This document shows, in pieces, positions 44,377 through 53,741 of a stretch of 64,000 nt of DNA. Position 1 is the stretch's first letter, and each line of letters starts with the position of its first letter. The notes beneath the pieces are model-generated. The model was not told the DNA's origin. It saw only the letters and a program-made list of their open reading frames with translations, and made no database searches. Origin of the DNA: Pectobacterium versatile. GTDB taxonomy: Bacteria > Pseudomonadota > Gammaproteobacteria > Enterobacterales > Enterobacteriaceae. The position numbers were made by a program, and so were the translations under genes. The stretch is taken from contig NZ_JAINZP010000006.1 in NCBI RefSeq assembly GCF_020166435.1, positions 176,988 to 240,987 on the forward strand. Reading direction: 5' to 3'.

Positions 44377-46284
44377 TTACTCGTTTTGCATCATCTGTTC
44401 TAGCTGTTCCTGCGCGTCCAGCCAGGACATTTCCGTTTCTTCCAGCTCGATTTTGACTTTGGTTTGTTGTTGCAGGCAGTCTGTGAGTTCGGCTTTGTGG
44501 CTGATGTCATAGATGGCGCTGTCCGCCAGTCGGTTTTCCAGCGCCGCCAGCGTTTCCCCCAACTTTTCCATCTGCTGCTCAAGTTTGGTTATCTGTTTGC
44601 GCAGCGGCTGCGTTTGCGTTCTCAACTCAGCTTCGCGGCGTTTCTGATCTTTTCTGCCCTGCGCACTGTTGGCAGTATTCTCTTTTGGCGTCTCATCGGC
44701 CATATTTTCCTGACGTTGCAGGCCGACCAGCCACTGCTGGTAGTCTTCCAAATCGCCGTCAAATGGTTCCACTTTCTGGTCGTGTACCAGATAGAGATCG
44801 TCCGTAGTAGAACGGATCAGGTGTCGATCGTGCGAGACGACAACCAGCGCGCCTTCAAAATCGATTAACGCTTCGGTCAGTGCCTGACGCATATCCAGAT
44901 CGAGGTGGTTGGTGGGTTCGTCGAGCAGCAGGAGATTCGGACGCTGCCAGACGATCAGCGCCAGCACCAGACGGGCCTTTTCGCCGCCGGAGAAGCGTTC
45001 GGTGATTTCCGTGACTTTGTCGCCCTGAAAACCGAAGCCGCCAAGGTAGTCGCGCAGTTGCTGTTCCGTTTCCCGCTCTGCCAGACGTACCAGATGCTGC
45101 AAGGGCGATTCGTCCGCACGCAGAAACTCTAACTGATGCTGAGCGAAATAACCGAGCTTCACGCCTTTCGCCAGCCCAATTTCCCCTTTCAGTGGGGCAA
45201 GTGTGCCAGCAAGCAGCTTGATCAGCGTGGACTTACCCGCGCCGTTATGGCCGAGGAGCCCAATGCGGGAACCCGGCACTAAATTAAGTTTGATCGATTC
45301 CAGAATCAGCTTGTCGTTATAGCCTGCGCTGACCTTTTCCATCTTCATAAGTGGATTGGGCAACGATTCTGGGGCGCGAAAACTGAAGCGGAAAGGGTTA
45401 TCAACATGTGCTGGCGCAATCATCTCCATGCGTTCCAGCATTTTTATCCGGCTTTGCGCCTGCTTGGCTTTGGTCGCCTGCGCGCGGAAGCGGTCAATGT
45501 AGTGTTGTAGGTGCGCGACACGTTCCTGCTGGTGCTCATAGAGCGATTGCTGCTGTGCGAGACGAGTGGCGCGCTGGCGTTCAAACGAGGAGTAGTTACC
45601 AGTGTACTCGTTGAGCGACTGCTGTTCGATGTGCAGAATTTTGGTCACGACTGGGTCTAGGAAATCGCGGTCGTGCGAGATCAGTACCAAGGTACCAGCG
45701 TAGTTTTTCAACCACTTTTCCAGCCAGATAACGGCATCCAGATCGAGGTGGTTGGTCGGTTCATCCAGCAACAGCAGATCTGAACGACAGATCAGCGCCT
45801 GTGCCAGATTCAGACGCATCCGCCAGCCGCCGGAAAAGGCGCTGACGGGCTGTTGTAGCTGTGACTGAGAAAATCCTAACCCATTGAGCAGGCTTGATGC
45901 TCTGGCCTGAATCGTCCAAGCTTGGATGGCATCCAGCTTGCCGTGCAGCGTGGCAATCGCGTTACCGTCGTTCTCTTCGTTGGCGGTCTGCAACGCGGCT
46001 TCCAGTTGTCGAAACTCGCGGTCGCCGTCAATCACGTAGTCCAGCGCAGGTTTATCCAACGCGGGGGTTTCCTGATTAACCCACGCCAGTGACCAATTTT
46101 GCGGGAATGTCGCGCTACCACCATCGGCGCTGATTTCACCTTTCAGTAATGAGAGCAGCGTAGATTTACCACAGCCGTTTTTGCCAACCAGACCGACTTT
46201 CTGGCCGGGATTAACCGTTGCTGTCGCGTTGTCGATCAGAACGCGTACACCACGTCGAATTTGCAGCGAAGAGAAAACAATCAT
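44377..46284 (-). CDS. yheS: ABC-F family ATPase YheS
   Basis: YheS is a soluble ABC-F protein with two ATPase domains and no membrane domain; relatives act at the ribosomal exit site to relieve stalled translation. The 635-residue protein has Walker A GLVGKNGCGKST (first domain) and GLLGHNGAGKST (second domain), signatures FSGGW and FSGGEKAR, two LLLDEPTNHLDL Walker B segments, the inter-domain linker helices (about 220-300), and a charged C-terminal coiled coil (about 545-630). It is divergent from kefG. Confidence 0.95.
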   Translation of the reverse strand: MIVFSSLQIRRGVRVLIDNATATVNPGQKVGLVGKNGCGKSTLLSLLKGEISADGGSATFPQNWSLAWVNQETPALDKPALDYVIDGDREFRQLEAALQTANEENDGNAIATLHGKLDAIQAWTIQARASSLLNGLGFSQSQLQQPVSAFSGGWRMRLNLAQALICRSDLLLLDEPTNHLDLDAVIWLEKWLKNYAGTLVLISHDRDFLDPVVTKILHIEQQSLNEYTGNYSSFERQRATRLAQQQSLYEHQQERVAHLQHYIDRFRAQATKAKQAQSRIKMLERMEMIAPAHVDNPFRFSFRAPESLPNPLMKMEKVSAGYNDKLILESIKLNLVPGSRIGLLGHNGAGKSTLIKLLAGTLAPLKGEIGLAKGVKLGYFAQHQLEFLRADESPLQHLVRLAERETEQQLRDYLGGFGFQGDKVTEITERFSGGEKARLVLALIVWQRPNLLLLDEPTNHLDLDMRQALTEALIDFEGALVVVSHDRHLIRSTTDDLYLVHDQKVEPFDGDLEDYQQWLVGLQRQENMADETPKENTANSAQGRKDQKRREAELRTQTQPLRKQITKLEQQMEKLGETLAALENRLADSAIYDISHKAELTDCLQQQTKVKIELEETEMSWLDAQEQLEQMMQNE

Positions 46285-46406
46285 AAAGCGCCGTATGTTC
46301 AGAGTATGTTAAATTGTGGACATATCAGGACACGCAGTGCCCTGTTTTTAGTCGTTGCGCTGCATGGTAACGGAAAACGATTATCATGACGACGCTTTGG
46401 AGGGGA

Positions 46407-46961
46407 ATGATGTCGCAGCCACCGAAGATTTTGCTGCTGTATGCCCATCCGGAACCACAGGACTCGGTAGCAAACCGGGTCTTATTGCAACCGGCGCAGC
46501 AGTTGGCAAATGTAACTGTGCACGATCTTTACGCACACTATCCTGATTTTTTTATCGATATTCATCATGAACAACAACTGCTGCGTGAGCATCAGGTCAT
46601 TGTTTTCCAACATCCGTTTTATACCTACAGCTGTCCGGCTTTGTTGAAAGAGTGGCTCGACAGGGTGTTATCCCGCGGTTTTGCCAATGGGATTGGCGGG
46701 AATGCGCTGGCGGGGAAATACTGGCGCTCGGTGATTACGACCGGTGAGCCGGAAGATGCCTACCACGCTGATGGGAGCAATCGCTACCCGATGGACGATT
46801 TGCTACGCCCGTTTGAGCTGACGGCAGCAATGTGCCGTATGCATTGGATGCATCCCATGATTATTTACTGGGCGCGTCGGTTACAGCCCGATGTGTTGTT
46901 GAGTCAAGCCAAAGCTTACGGTGAATGGCTATCCTCCCCTTTACCTGAAGAGGAACGCTAG
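46407..46961 (+). CDS. kefG: KefG, quinone oxidoreductase-like ancillary subunit of KefB
   Basis: KefG is a flavodoxin-fold protein needed for full activity of the glutathione-gated potassium efflux system KefB. I start at the first ATG of ATGATGTCG (46407) with a GGAGGGG site, giving 184 residues, the E. coli length; an upstream in-frame ATG at 46386 is less likely. Conserved segments are [51 protein letters not shown] and [12 protein letters not shown]. It abuts kefB with 1 base between stop and start. Confidence 0.95.
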   Translation: MMSQPPKILLLYAHPEPQDSVANRVLLQPAQQLANVTVHDLYAHYPDFFIDIHHEQQLLREHQVIVFQHPFYTYSCPALLKEWLDRVLSRGFANGIGGNALAGKYWRSVITTGEPEDAYHADGSNRYPMDDLLRPFELTAAMCRMHWMHPMIIYWARRLQPDVLLSQAKAYGEWLSSPLPEEER

Positions 46962-46962
46962 T

Positions 46963-48774
46963 ATGGAGAGTTCTTCGCTCCTGACCGCCGGAGTCTTGTT
47001 TTTGTTTGTGGCGGTAGTAGCCGTACCGATCGCTGCCCGATTAGGGATTGGTGCCGTACTGGGCTATTTGATCGCCGGGATCGCCATTGGCCCTTGGGGG
47101 CTTGGCTTTATCCGTGATGTGGAAGCCATCCTGCATTTCTCGGAGCTGGGTGTCGTTTTCCTGATGTTCATCATCGGTCTGGAGTTGAATCCCTCCAAGC
47201 TCTGGACGCTACGCCGTTCAATCTTCGGCGTTGGGGCGGCTCAGGTTGGTCTGAGTGCGCTGATTTTAGGCGGAGCTTTGTATCTGACGGACTTCTCGTG
47301 GCAGTCCGCGCTGATTGGTGGCGTGGGGCTGGCGATGTCGTCAACGGCCATGGCGCTGCAACTGATGCGCGAAAAGGGCATGAATCGCAATGAATCGGGG
47401 CAATTGGGCTTCTCTGTCCTGCTGTTTCAGGATTTGGCGGTTATCCCTGCGCTGGCGTTGATTCCCATTCTGGCTGGGGTACAGGGGGATTTCGGCGATT
47501 GGGAACGGATTGGACTGAAGGTTGCTGCGTTTCTCGGCATGCTCATCGGTGGCCGCTATCTGGTGCGCCCGCTGTTCCGTTTTATTGCGGCATCCGGCGT
47601 GCGCGAGGTGTTTACTGCCGCCGCGCTATTGCTGGTGCTCGGCTCTGCGCTATTTATGGAAGCATTAGGGCTTTCCATGGCGTTAGGCACCTTTATCGCT
47701 GGTATTCTGCTGGCGGAAAGTGAGTATCGGCATGAACTGGAAATTGCGATTGAGCCGTTCAAAGGCTTGCTGCTTGGCCTGTTCTTTATCTCTGTAGGAA
47801 TGGCGCTGAATCTCGGGATCCTCTACACCCACATCGTGAAGATTATGGTTGCGGTATTGGTGCTGGTGGCGGTGAAAGCGGCTGTACTGTATTTCCTTGC
47901 GCGGATTAATCGTATGCGCCGCTCCGAGCGCTTGCAGTTTGCTGGGGTGCTGAGTCAGGGCGGCGAGTTTGCTTTCGTCCTGTTTTCCGCTGCGGCTTCA
48001 TTCAACGTATTGAAAGGTGAGCAACTGCCGCTGTTGCTGGTGACGGTGACGCTATCAATGATGACGACGCCGCTGCTGATGCAGTTAATCGACCGCATTC
48101 TGGTACGTCGTTACAACGTGCAGGATGTACCGGATGAGAAACCGTATGTCGAGGATGACGAACCGCAAGTGATCGTGGTGGGCTTCGGGCGTTTCGGGCA
48201 GGTGATTGGCCGCTTATTAATGGCGAACAAAATGCGGATTACCGTTCTGGAGCGTGATATCAGTGCTGTGAGCCTGATGCGCAGCTATGGTTATAAGGTT
48301 TATTATGGTGATGCCACGGAGCTTGAACTGCTGCGCTCGGCGGGGGCGGATAAAGCGCGCTCCATTGTGATCACCTGTAATGCGCCAGAAGATACGATGG
48401 AGATTGTGCATCTCTGTCAGCAACATTTTCCAAATCTGGAGATTCTGGCGCGGGCACGCGGGCGTGTTGAAGCCCATGAGTTGTTACAGACAGGTGTAAA
48501 ACATTTCTCGCGCGAAACCTTTTCCAGCGCGCTGGAGCTAGGGCGGAAAACGCTGATGACGGTGGGCATGCACCCCCATCAGGCGATGCGTGCACAACAG
48601 CATTTCCGCCGTTTGGATATGCGCATGCTGCGTGAATTGATGCCGCAACTGACGGGGGATGTCGCACAAATCTCCCGTGTGAAAGAGGCACGCCGTGAGC
48701 TAGAGGATATTTTCCAGCGGGAAATGCTGCGCGAGCGCCGTCGGCCTAGTGTGTGGGATGAAGACGACGTGTAA
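46963..48774 (+). CDS. kefB: KefB, glutathione-gated potassium/proton antiporter
   Basis: KefB releases potassium and acidifies the cytoplasm to protect against electrophiles. The start at ATG 46963 ([28 protein letters not shown]) immediately follows kefG; the open frame further upstream lies within kefG. The 603-residue protein has an N-terminal CPA2 exchanger domain of about 12 helices ([32 protein letters not shown]) and a C-terminal RCK/TrkA-N domain with [16 protein letters not shown] (about 403-418). Confidence 0.96.
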   Translation: MESSSLLTAGVLFLFVAVVAVPIAARLGIGAVLGYLIAGIAIGPWGLGFIRDVEAILHFSELGVVFLMFIIGLELNPSKLWTLRRSIFGVGAAQVGLSALILGGALYLTDFSWQSALIGGVGLAMSSTAMALQLMREKGMNRNESGQLGFSVLLFQDLAVIPALALIPILAGVQGDFGDWERIGLKVAAFLGMLIGGRYLVRPLFRFIAASGVREVFTAAALLLVLGSALFMEALGLSMALGTFIAGILLAESEYRHELEIAIEPFKGLLLGLFFISVGMALNLGILYTHIVKIMVAVLVLVAVKAAVLYFLARINRMRRSERLQFAGVLSQGGEFAFVLFSAAASFNVLKGEQLPLLLVTVTLSMMTTPLLMQLIDRILVRRYNVQDVPDEKPYVEDDEPQVIVVGFGRFGQVIGRLLMANKMRITVLERDISAVSLMRSYGYKVYYGDATELELLRSAGADKARSIVITCNAPEDTMEIVHLCQQHFPNLEILARARGRVEAHELLQTGVKHFSRETFSSALELGRKTLMTVGMHPHQAMRAQQHFRRLDMRMLRELMPQLTGDVAQISRVKEARRELEDIFQREMLRERRRPSVWDEDDV

Positions 48775-48836
48775 GAACCAATAATGTCTACTGGAATAGG
48801 TTCTGGGTTCTGGAACGGAGAAGGATTGGATCTATC

Positions 48837-49031
48837 ATGCGTAAACGCTTTATTGCAGGGGCCGTGTGCCCGACGTGTCAGGCTCAGGATACGCTGGCGG
48901 TTGGACGAGAGGATGATGTCGAGGTTGTGGTGTGTGTGAAGTGCGGATATCGCCAGAGCCAGGCAGATGAGCCCACGACGGCACCCGCCCCACAGGCTAA
49001 CGAGATTATCGGGATCTTCCGGCCAGAATGA
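48837..49031 (+). CDS. yheV: YheV-family zinc-ribbon protein
   Basis: This 64-residue protein has two CxxC pairs (CPTC at 11-14, CVKC at 33-36), a typical zinc ribbon, and begins MRKRFIAGAVCP as other YheV proteins do. Function is unknown. It lies 62 bases after kefB and before slyD, as in E. coli, so cotranscription with kef is possible. Confidence 0.92.
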   Translation: MRKRFIAGAVCPTCQAQDTLAVGREDDVEVVVCVKCGYRQSQADEPTTAPAPQANEIIGIFRPE

Positions 49032-49151
49032 GGGATGAGTGTCGTGGTGGCATTGTCGCCAACCGTTGACGTTTTTTGATTCCAGACGGTACATAGGGAT
49101 ATTTTTCAGCTACAATTTGCGCCAGTTTGATTTCCAACGGTAGGAGATATC

Positions 49152-49742
49152 ATGAAAGTAGCAAAAGATCTGGTGGTCAGCCTGGCCTATCAGGTACGTA
49201 CAGAAGACGGTGTGTTGGTTGATGAGTCTCCGGTGAGCGCGCCGTTGGACTATCTGCATGGTCACGGTTCCCTGATTTCTGGTTTGGAAAAAGCCTTAGA
49301 AGGCCGTGAAGCTGGCGCGAAGTTTGATGTGAACATTGGTTCCAGCGACGCTTACGGCAACTACGATGAAAATCTGGTTCAGCGTGTACCGAAAGATGTC
49401 TTTATGGGCGTTGACGAGCTGCAGGTTGGCATGCGTTTCCTGGCTGAGACCGATCAGGGTCCAGTACCAGTGGAAATCACCGAAGTTGAAGACGACCACG
49501 TTGTTGTCGACGGCAACCACATGCTGGCAGGCCAAAACCTGAGCTTCAACGTTGAAGTTGTTGCTATCCGCGAAGCGACGGAAGAAGAGCTGGCGCACGG
49601 TCACGTTCACGGCGAACACGATCACGATCATGAACACGGCGACGGCTGCTGTGGCGGTCATGGCCATGATCATGACCACGATCACGGTCACCAGCACGGT
49701 AAAGGCGGCTGCGGCGGCAACGGTGGATGCGGCTGCCACTAA
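49152..49742 (+). CDS. slyD: SlyD, FKBP-type prolyl isomerase and metallochaperone
   Basis: SlyD is a cytoplasmic chaperone-isomerase that also stores and delivers nickel for hydrogenase maturation. The 196-residue protein has the FKBP half (VVSLAYQVRTEDGVLVDES, YLHGHGSLISGLEKAL), the inserted chaperone flap (about 75-130), and a C-terminal tail (about 150-196) very rich in His, Asp, Gly and Cys with repeated HDHDH-like units. The tail is somewhat different in repeat number from E. coli, as expected of low-complexity sequence. A GTAGGAG site precedes the ATG. Confidence 0.97.
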   Translation: MKVAKDLVVSLAYQVRTEDGVLVDESPVSAPLDYLHGHGSLISGLEKALEGREAGAKFDVNIGSSDAYGNYDENLVQRVPKDVFMGVDELQVGMRFLAETDQGPVPVEITEVEDDHVVVDGNHMLAGQNLSFNVEVVAIREATEEELAHGHVHGEHDHDHEHGDGCCGGHGHDHDHDHGHQHGKGGCGGNGGCGCH

Positions 49743-49757
49743 TGAGTCGTAGCGCAT

Positions 49758-49799
49758 AAAAAAACCTCAGGTTGATGAAGATCACCTGAGGTTTTTTTA
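49758..49799. terminator. Rho-independent terminator between slyD and slyX
   Basis: A 15-bp stem (49758-49772 with 49784-49798, core ACCTCAGGT) has A- and T-runs at its ends and so can terminate both convergent transcripts. Confidence 0.94.
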
Positions 49800-49839
49800 T
49801 ATCTGGGCTTGGTGAGCGCCAGTATAGCGGGGGCCGATC

Positions 49840-50058
49840 TCAGTAATGCGGCGGCGGCGTTTCTTCTGCCTGTGATGCGACGAGCGAGGTTTGCTGGCTG
49901 CGCAGTCGGTCGGTGAGTAGACGGACATGTTCACGCAGGCGGCTAATTTCCCGCTCGTGTTGAATAACCGTTTGGTTAAGTTCTTCTATGGTTAATTCCT
50001 GAAAGGCCTGTCGGCTTTCCAACTGTTCGAGCCGTTCTTCAAGTGCTGATGGTGACAT
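49840..50058 (-). CDS. slyX: SlyX-family coiled-coil protein
   Basis: This 72-residue protein is almost entirely a predicted coiled coil ([47 protein letters not shown]) with a Pro/His end, PPPHY, typical of SlyX. Function is unknown. It is convergent with slyD and divergent from fkpA, as in E. coli. Confidence 0.94.
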   Translation of the reverse strand: MSPSALEERLEQLESRQAFQELTIEELNQTVIQHEREISRLREHVRLLTDRLRSQQTSLVASQAEETPPPHY

Positions 50059-50103
50059 CGGTATTCCCCTTACTTCTTGTTACCCGCGAGTTTGTCAGAA
50101 AGC

Positions 50104-50133
50104 GGAAACTTCTGGTAGTAAAAACGGTCGCAG
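50104..50133 (+). promoter_or_regulatory. Candidate sigma-E promoter of fkpA
   Basis: GGAAACTT (50104-50111) resembles the sigma-E -35 (GGAACTT with one inserted A), and TCGCA at 50128-50132 follows at 16 bases as a weak -10. It lies about 210 bases before fkpA, a gene of the envelope stress regulon in E. coli. The match is imperfect. Confidence 0.35.
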
Positions 50134-50340
50134 TAGGGCGCAATACACTATCCTGAATGGGGCATATCGTTGCCAGAAGGCCTTAGGACGACACAAATGA
50201 TGTCGGAAAAGCTTCCTGACGTTTTTTATCAAAGGATTGTCGAGTGCGTCGTTGTGTTGTCTTCGTCCGCACAGTTATAGTAGGCGCGAATTTATTTTAA
50301 TGATGGCTGGAGCGCGTCGCTCCAGATGCTGGAGAAATGG

Positions 50341-51159
50341 ATGAAATCACTGTTTAAAGTAACGCTGTTAGCAACAACGATGGCTCTGGCTCTGAACGCA
50401 GGCCAGGCTCTGGCGGCAGACAAGGCGCAGGCATCTGATACCACTGCGGCAGCCAAATTCAAGAATGATGAGCAGGCAGCGGCTTATGCGTTAGGTGCAT
50501 CTTTAGGGCGTTACATGGATAACTCTCTGAAAGAGCAAGAAAAATTAGGTATCAAACTGGATAAGGATCAGCTGATTGCTGGCGTTCAGGATGCCTTTGC
50601 TGATAAGAGCAAGCTGACTGACGAAGAAATCGAAAAAACGCTGCAAGGCTTTGAAGGTAAAGTGAAAGCTGCGGCTGAAGCCAAGATGAAGCAAGATGCG
50701 AAAGATAACGCGGATAAAGGCACTAAGTATCTTGAGTCCTTCGCCAAAGAAAAAGGCGTGAAGAAAACTGAATCTGGCCTTCTGTATCAGGTTGAGAAAG
50801 AAGGTAGCGGCAACGCGCCGAAAGACAGCGATACTGTAGTCGTTAACTACAAAGGTACGCTGGTTGACGGTAGCGAGTTCGACAACTCCTACAAACGTGG
50901 TGAGCCACTTTCTTTCCGTCTGGACGGCGTAATCCCAGGTTGGACTGAAGGTCTGAAACACGTTAAGAAAGGCGGTAAAATCAAGCTGGCTATCCCACCG
51001 GCACTGGCCTATGGCGAAAACGGCGTGCCTGGCATTCCGGCTAACTCCACGCTGGTGTTTGACGTTGAACTGCTGGACATTAAATCTGAAGCTGACCTGA
51101 AAGCAGCGGATGATGCGAAAGCTGAAAAACCAGCAGCCGAAGAGAAAGCGGCTAAATAA
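50341..51159 (+). CDS. fkpA: FkpA, periplasmic FKBP-type prolyl isomerase and chaperone
   Basis: FkpA assists folding of periplasmic and outer-membrane proteins. I start at ATG 50341 (MKSLFKVTLLATTMALALN), with GGAG 6 bases upstream; the open frame from 50326 adds five residues before the signal peptide. Residues 1-25 form the signal peptide ending ALA. An N-terminal dimerisation and chaperone domain (about 30-140) precedes the FKBP domain (about 150-250, VVNYKGTLVDGSEFDNSYKRGEPLSFRL and VIPGWTEGL). The Lys/Ala/Glu-rich tail is typical. Length is 272. Confidence 0.96.
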   Translation: MKSLFKVTLLATTMALALNAGQALAADKAQASDTTAAAKFKNDEQAAAYALGASLGRYMDNSLKEQEKLGIKLDKDQLIAGVQDAFADKSKLTDEEIEKTLQGFEGKVKAAAEAKMKQDAKDNADKGTKYLESFAKEKGVKKTESGLLYQVEKEGSGNAPKDSDTVVVNYKGTLVDGSEFDNSYKRGEPLSFRLDGVIPGWTEGLKHVKKGGKIKLAIPPALAYGENGVPGIPANSTLVFDVELLDIKSEADLKAADDAKAEKPAAEEKAAK

Positions 51160-51180
51160 GCATCGCGATAATGGCGATAT

Positions 51181-51210
51181 AACCGCAGGTTTCGACCTGC
51201 GGTTTTTTTT
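51181..51210 (+). terminator. Rho-independent terminator of fkpA
   Basis: A perfect 10-bp stem AACCGCAGGT/ACCTGCGGTT closes a TTCG tetraloop and is followed by a run of T residues. It lies 21 bases past the stop. Confidence 0.95.
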
Positions 51211-51299
51211 GTTTTTCACTATCACTTCCCTGCGATTGAATCCTTTCTCCTGTTAACCGTGACGGCACCTATCTGTCATCCACCGCCTGCTACCCATCA

Positions 51300-52793
51300 T
51301 CAGCACAGCGCGCGTAGTACCTTCGCCAACGTCTTGACCGCCGCTTCCAGTTCATGCGGTGCGTGGGCGGCAAATCCCATGAGGAAACCAGCTTTATGCT
51401 GGCCCGATGCATACAGCGCTGTCAGCCCGAGCAGATCGATACCGGCCCGACGCGCGGATTCCACCGCGTCGTGTTCAGATATGTCACGGATGAATATACA
51501 GGGCATCTGCATGCCTCCGGCCGGCACCCGTGGCTCCACGAAGTCAGCCAGATGTTGACGCACCAGCCGTGCCAGCGCATCGCGGCGTTCGGCATAAACG
51601 GTACGCATCGTGCGTACGTGGGCACCGAAGTGGCCTCCTTCGATAAAACGTGCCAACGTGAGCTGTGGAATGGGGGCGCTGTGTCCATCCATCAGCGTAC
51701 GGGCCACGGTCATTGGGGCAACCAGCTGTGGCGGCAGTACCATGTAGCCGATGCGCAGGCCGGGAAACAGCGATTTGGTGAAGGTGCCGATATAGATCGT
51801 TCGATCGTGCGGGTCGAGCCCCTGCACGCAGGCAGTAGGTTTGCCTGCATAGTGGAACTCGCTGTCGTAGTCGTCTTCAATAATCCAGCTCTGTTGCTGC
51901 CAGGCCCATTCAATCACGGCCAGCCGTCGATCCAACGTCAGCGTCGCGCCGGTTGGGAACTGGTGTGAGGGTGTCAGGAATACAGCTTTAGCGGGCACAC
52001 TGTGTGCGTTGCTTGCCTCAAGCAGGTGATCAATCTGCAAACCATCGGCATCTAATGGAATCGGTACACAGGCAAGTCCGGCGGCTTCGAATGCCTTGCG
52101 GGCACCGTGGTATACGGGATCTTCAAGGAAGATCGGGTCGCCAGCATCCAACAATACAGTCGCACACAGGGTGAGCGCTTGCTGGGAACTGGTCAGCACC
52201 AGTACGCGATCGGGCGTAGCACGGGCTCCCCGTTCGAGATTGACATAATCTGCGATGGCACGTCTCAGCGCTTCCATGCCCTGTGGCGGGCTATGTAGCA
52301 GCGCCCGCGTGCCATATTCTTTTAGCACCTGTCGTTCTAGCCGTTCCCATGTCTGGAGGGGAAAGCTGCGGGTTTCCGGCACGCCGGGCGCGAATGCACG
52401 CGGTATGATGAAATCGCGAACTCCACCATTCTGGAACATAGCGCTGCCGCGTTGACTGAGGTGCAGTTCTGCTTTGCTATCTCCCGTTTTTCGGGCTTTG
52501 CCACGTCCCGGCAGACGCTTTGCCCGCTCCGACACGAAACTGCCGCTGCCGACGCGACGTTCGATAAATCCTTCTGCATGAAGCTGGCTGTAAGCCGATT
52601 CGACCGTATCACGTGAAACCCCGAGTGATGTCGCCAGCGCGCGCGATGCGGGTAGGGGCTTGCCCACGTCAAGAACGCCATCGAGGATTAACTGGCGAAT
52701 CGCTCGCTGGATACGAGCGTGTAAGGGTAAAGCACCGTGCGCGGGGTCGCCAATCCAGGCTTTGACCGATTCAAGCTGGGCGTGTTTGAACAA
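51300..52793 (-). CDS. MocR/PdxR-type transcription regulator (GntR HTH fused to aminotransferase domain)
   Basis: This 497-residue regulator has an N-terminal GntR winged helix (about 25-95: LHARIQRAIRQLILDGVLDVGKPLPASRALATSLGVSRDTVESAYSQL). It is fused to a class I aminotransferase-like domain, with the PLP-lysine context YIGTFTKSLFPGLRIGYM and SHQFPTGATL. MocR proteins bind PLP and commonly control PLP synthesis or PLP-dependent enzymes, often in a divergent operon. Here a 103-base gap separates it from the divergent pair YggS-like and glyA-like, both PLP proteins. This module interrupts the E. coli gene order between fkpA and yheO. Confidence 0.9.
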   Translation of the reverse strand: MFKHAQLESVKAWIGDPAHGALPLHARIQRAIRQLILDGVLDVGKPLPASRALATSLGVSRDTVESAYSQLHAEGFIERRVGSGSFVSERAKRLPGRGKARKTGDSKAELHLSQRGSAMFQNGGVRDFIIPRAFAPGVPETRSFPLQTWERLERQVLKEYGTRALLHSPPQGMEALRRAIADYVNLERGARATPDRVLVLTSSQQALTLCATVLLDAGDPIFLEDPVYHGARKAFEAAGLACVPIPLDADGLQIDHLLEASNAHSVPAKAVFLTPSHQFPTGATLTLDRRLAVIEWAWQQQSWIIEDDYDSEFHYAGKPTACVQGLDPHDRTIYIGTFTKSLFPGLRIGYMVLPPQLVAPMTVARTLMDGHSAPIPQLTLARFIEGGHFGAHVRTMRTVYAERRDALARLVRQHLADFVEPRVPAGGMQMPCIFIRDISEHDAVESARRAGIDLLGLTALYASGQHKAGFLMGFAAHAPHELEAAVKTLAKVLRALC

Positions 52794-52896
52794 TTGGTCT
52801 GCCTCTTATCAAGAAAATGGTGGGGAACATCCGGCTATTTTAAATCTATAAATACGTTTCACAATCCACTCATCCTCTTCATCAGGAGTTAAGCTG
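52794..52896. promoter_or_regulatory. Shared divergent promoter region of the MocR and PLP-protein genes
   Basis: This 103-base gap must hold both divergent promoters and probably the MocR operator. It contains AT-rich TTTTAAATCTATAAATACG around 52838-52856 on the plus strand, which could supply a -10. An AGGAG ribosome site serves the downstream gene. Confidence 0.5.
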
Positions 52897-53709
52897 ATGC
52901 CGATACCTTCCGATACACCCACTCGCCACGACAGTCACGGTCGCTATCCCGAAGCCGCCACGGTTGAGGATTTCCAACTTAATCTGGCGGCGGTACAGAT
53001 GCGCATCGCGGCGGCCTGTCACCGCGTCGGCCGCGATCCTGCCACCGTACGACTGCTGCCTGTCAGCAAGACCAAGCCCGAAAGTCGCCTACGCATGGCC
53101 CATGCGGCAGGTTGTCGGATATTGGGCGAAAACAAGGTGCAGGAGGCGTTTCGTAAATGGGAAGCCATGCAGGATTTAACCGATTTACAGTGGTCGGTCA
53201 TTGGTCATCTGCAAACCAACAAGGCTAAGCTGGTGGCGCGCTTCGCTACTGAATTTCAGGCATTGGATAGCCTGCGACTGGCTGAAGCACTGGATCGCCG
53301 CTTACATGTTGAAGGACGTTCGCTGGATGTATTCGTGCAGGTTAATACCTCTGGTGAGGCCAGTAAGTACGGCCTGTCTCCTGAAGACGTACCCGCTTTT
53401 ATTCAGGCTCTTCCCGCATTCCCTACGCTACGTGTGCGTGGGCTAATGACGCTGGCGCTGTTTTCCAGTGACGCTGAACGCGTGCGCCAGTGTTTCATCC
53501 GACTACGTAACCTACGCGATAAATTGCAGCAAAACGCCCCTATTGGTATTGGGCTGGATGAATTATCCATGGGGATGTCCGGCGATTTTGAAATAGCCAT
53601 TGAGGAAGGTGCCACCGTTGTACGCGTCGGTCAGGCGATCTTCGGGGCGCGTCCTCTGCCGGATAGCTACTACTGGCCTGATGAAACCAGCACAGAAGCA
53701 AATCTTTAA
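52897..53709 (+). CDS. YggS/PROSC-family PLP-binding protein
   Basis: This 270-residue protein has the alanine racemase N-terminal-type barrel of the YggS family, with the PLP lysine in LLPVSKTKP, the GENKVQEA segment, WSVIGHLQTNKAK, and the phosphate-binding LSMGMSGDFEIAIEEGATVVRVG. YggS proteins buffer and deliver PLP and affect amino acid balance. It is about 35 residues longer than E. coli YggS, mostly at the N-terminus, and is probably a paralogue separate from the housekeeping gene. It lies 32 bases before the SHMT gene, in the same operon. Confidence 0.9.
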   Translation: MPIPSDTPTRHDSHGRYPEAATVEDFQLNLAAVQMRIAAACHRVGRDPATVRLLPVSKTKPESRLRMAHAAGCRILGENKVQEAFRKWEAMQDLTDLQWSVIGHLQTNKAKLVARFATEFQALDSLRLAEALDRRLHVEGRSLDVFVQVNTSGEASKYGLSPEDVPAFIQALPAFPTLRVRGLMTLALFSSDAERVRQCFIRLRNLRDKLQQNAPIGIGLDELSMGMSGDFEIAIEEGATVVRVGQAIFGARPLPDSYYWPDETSTEANL

Positions 53710-53741
53710 AAAAACCATGATTAACGCATAGGACGATGCCC

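Noticed and set aside
49600..49742. The repetitive His codon tract in slyD as a possible DNA repeat element
   Set aside because: It is the expected metal-binding low-complexity tail of SlyD.
49296..49757. A 153-residue frame opposite slyD
   Set aside because: Its Val/Ala/Ile-rich sequence is the reverse of the His/Asp/Gly-rich SlyD tail and not a membrane protein gene.
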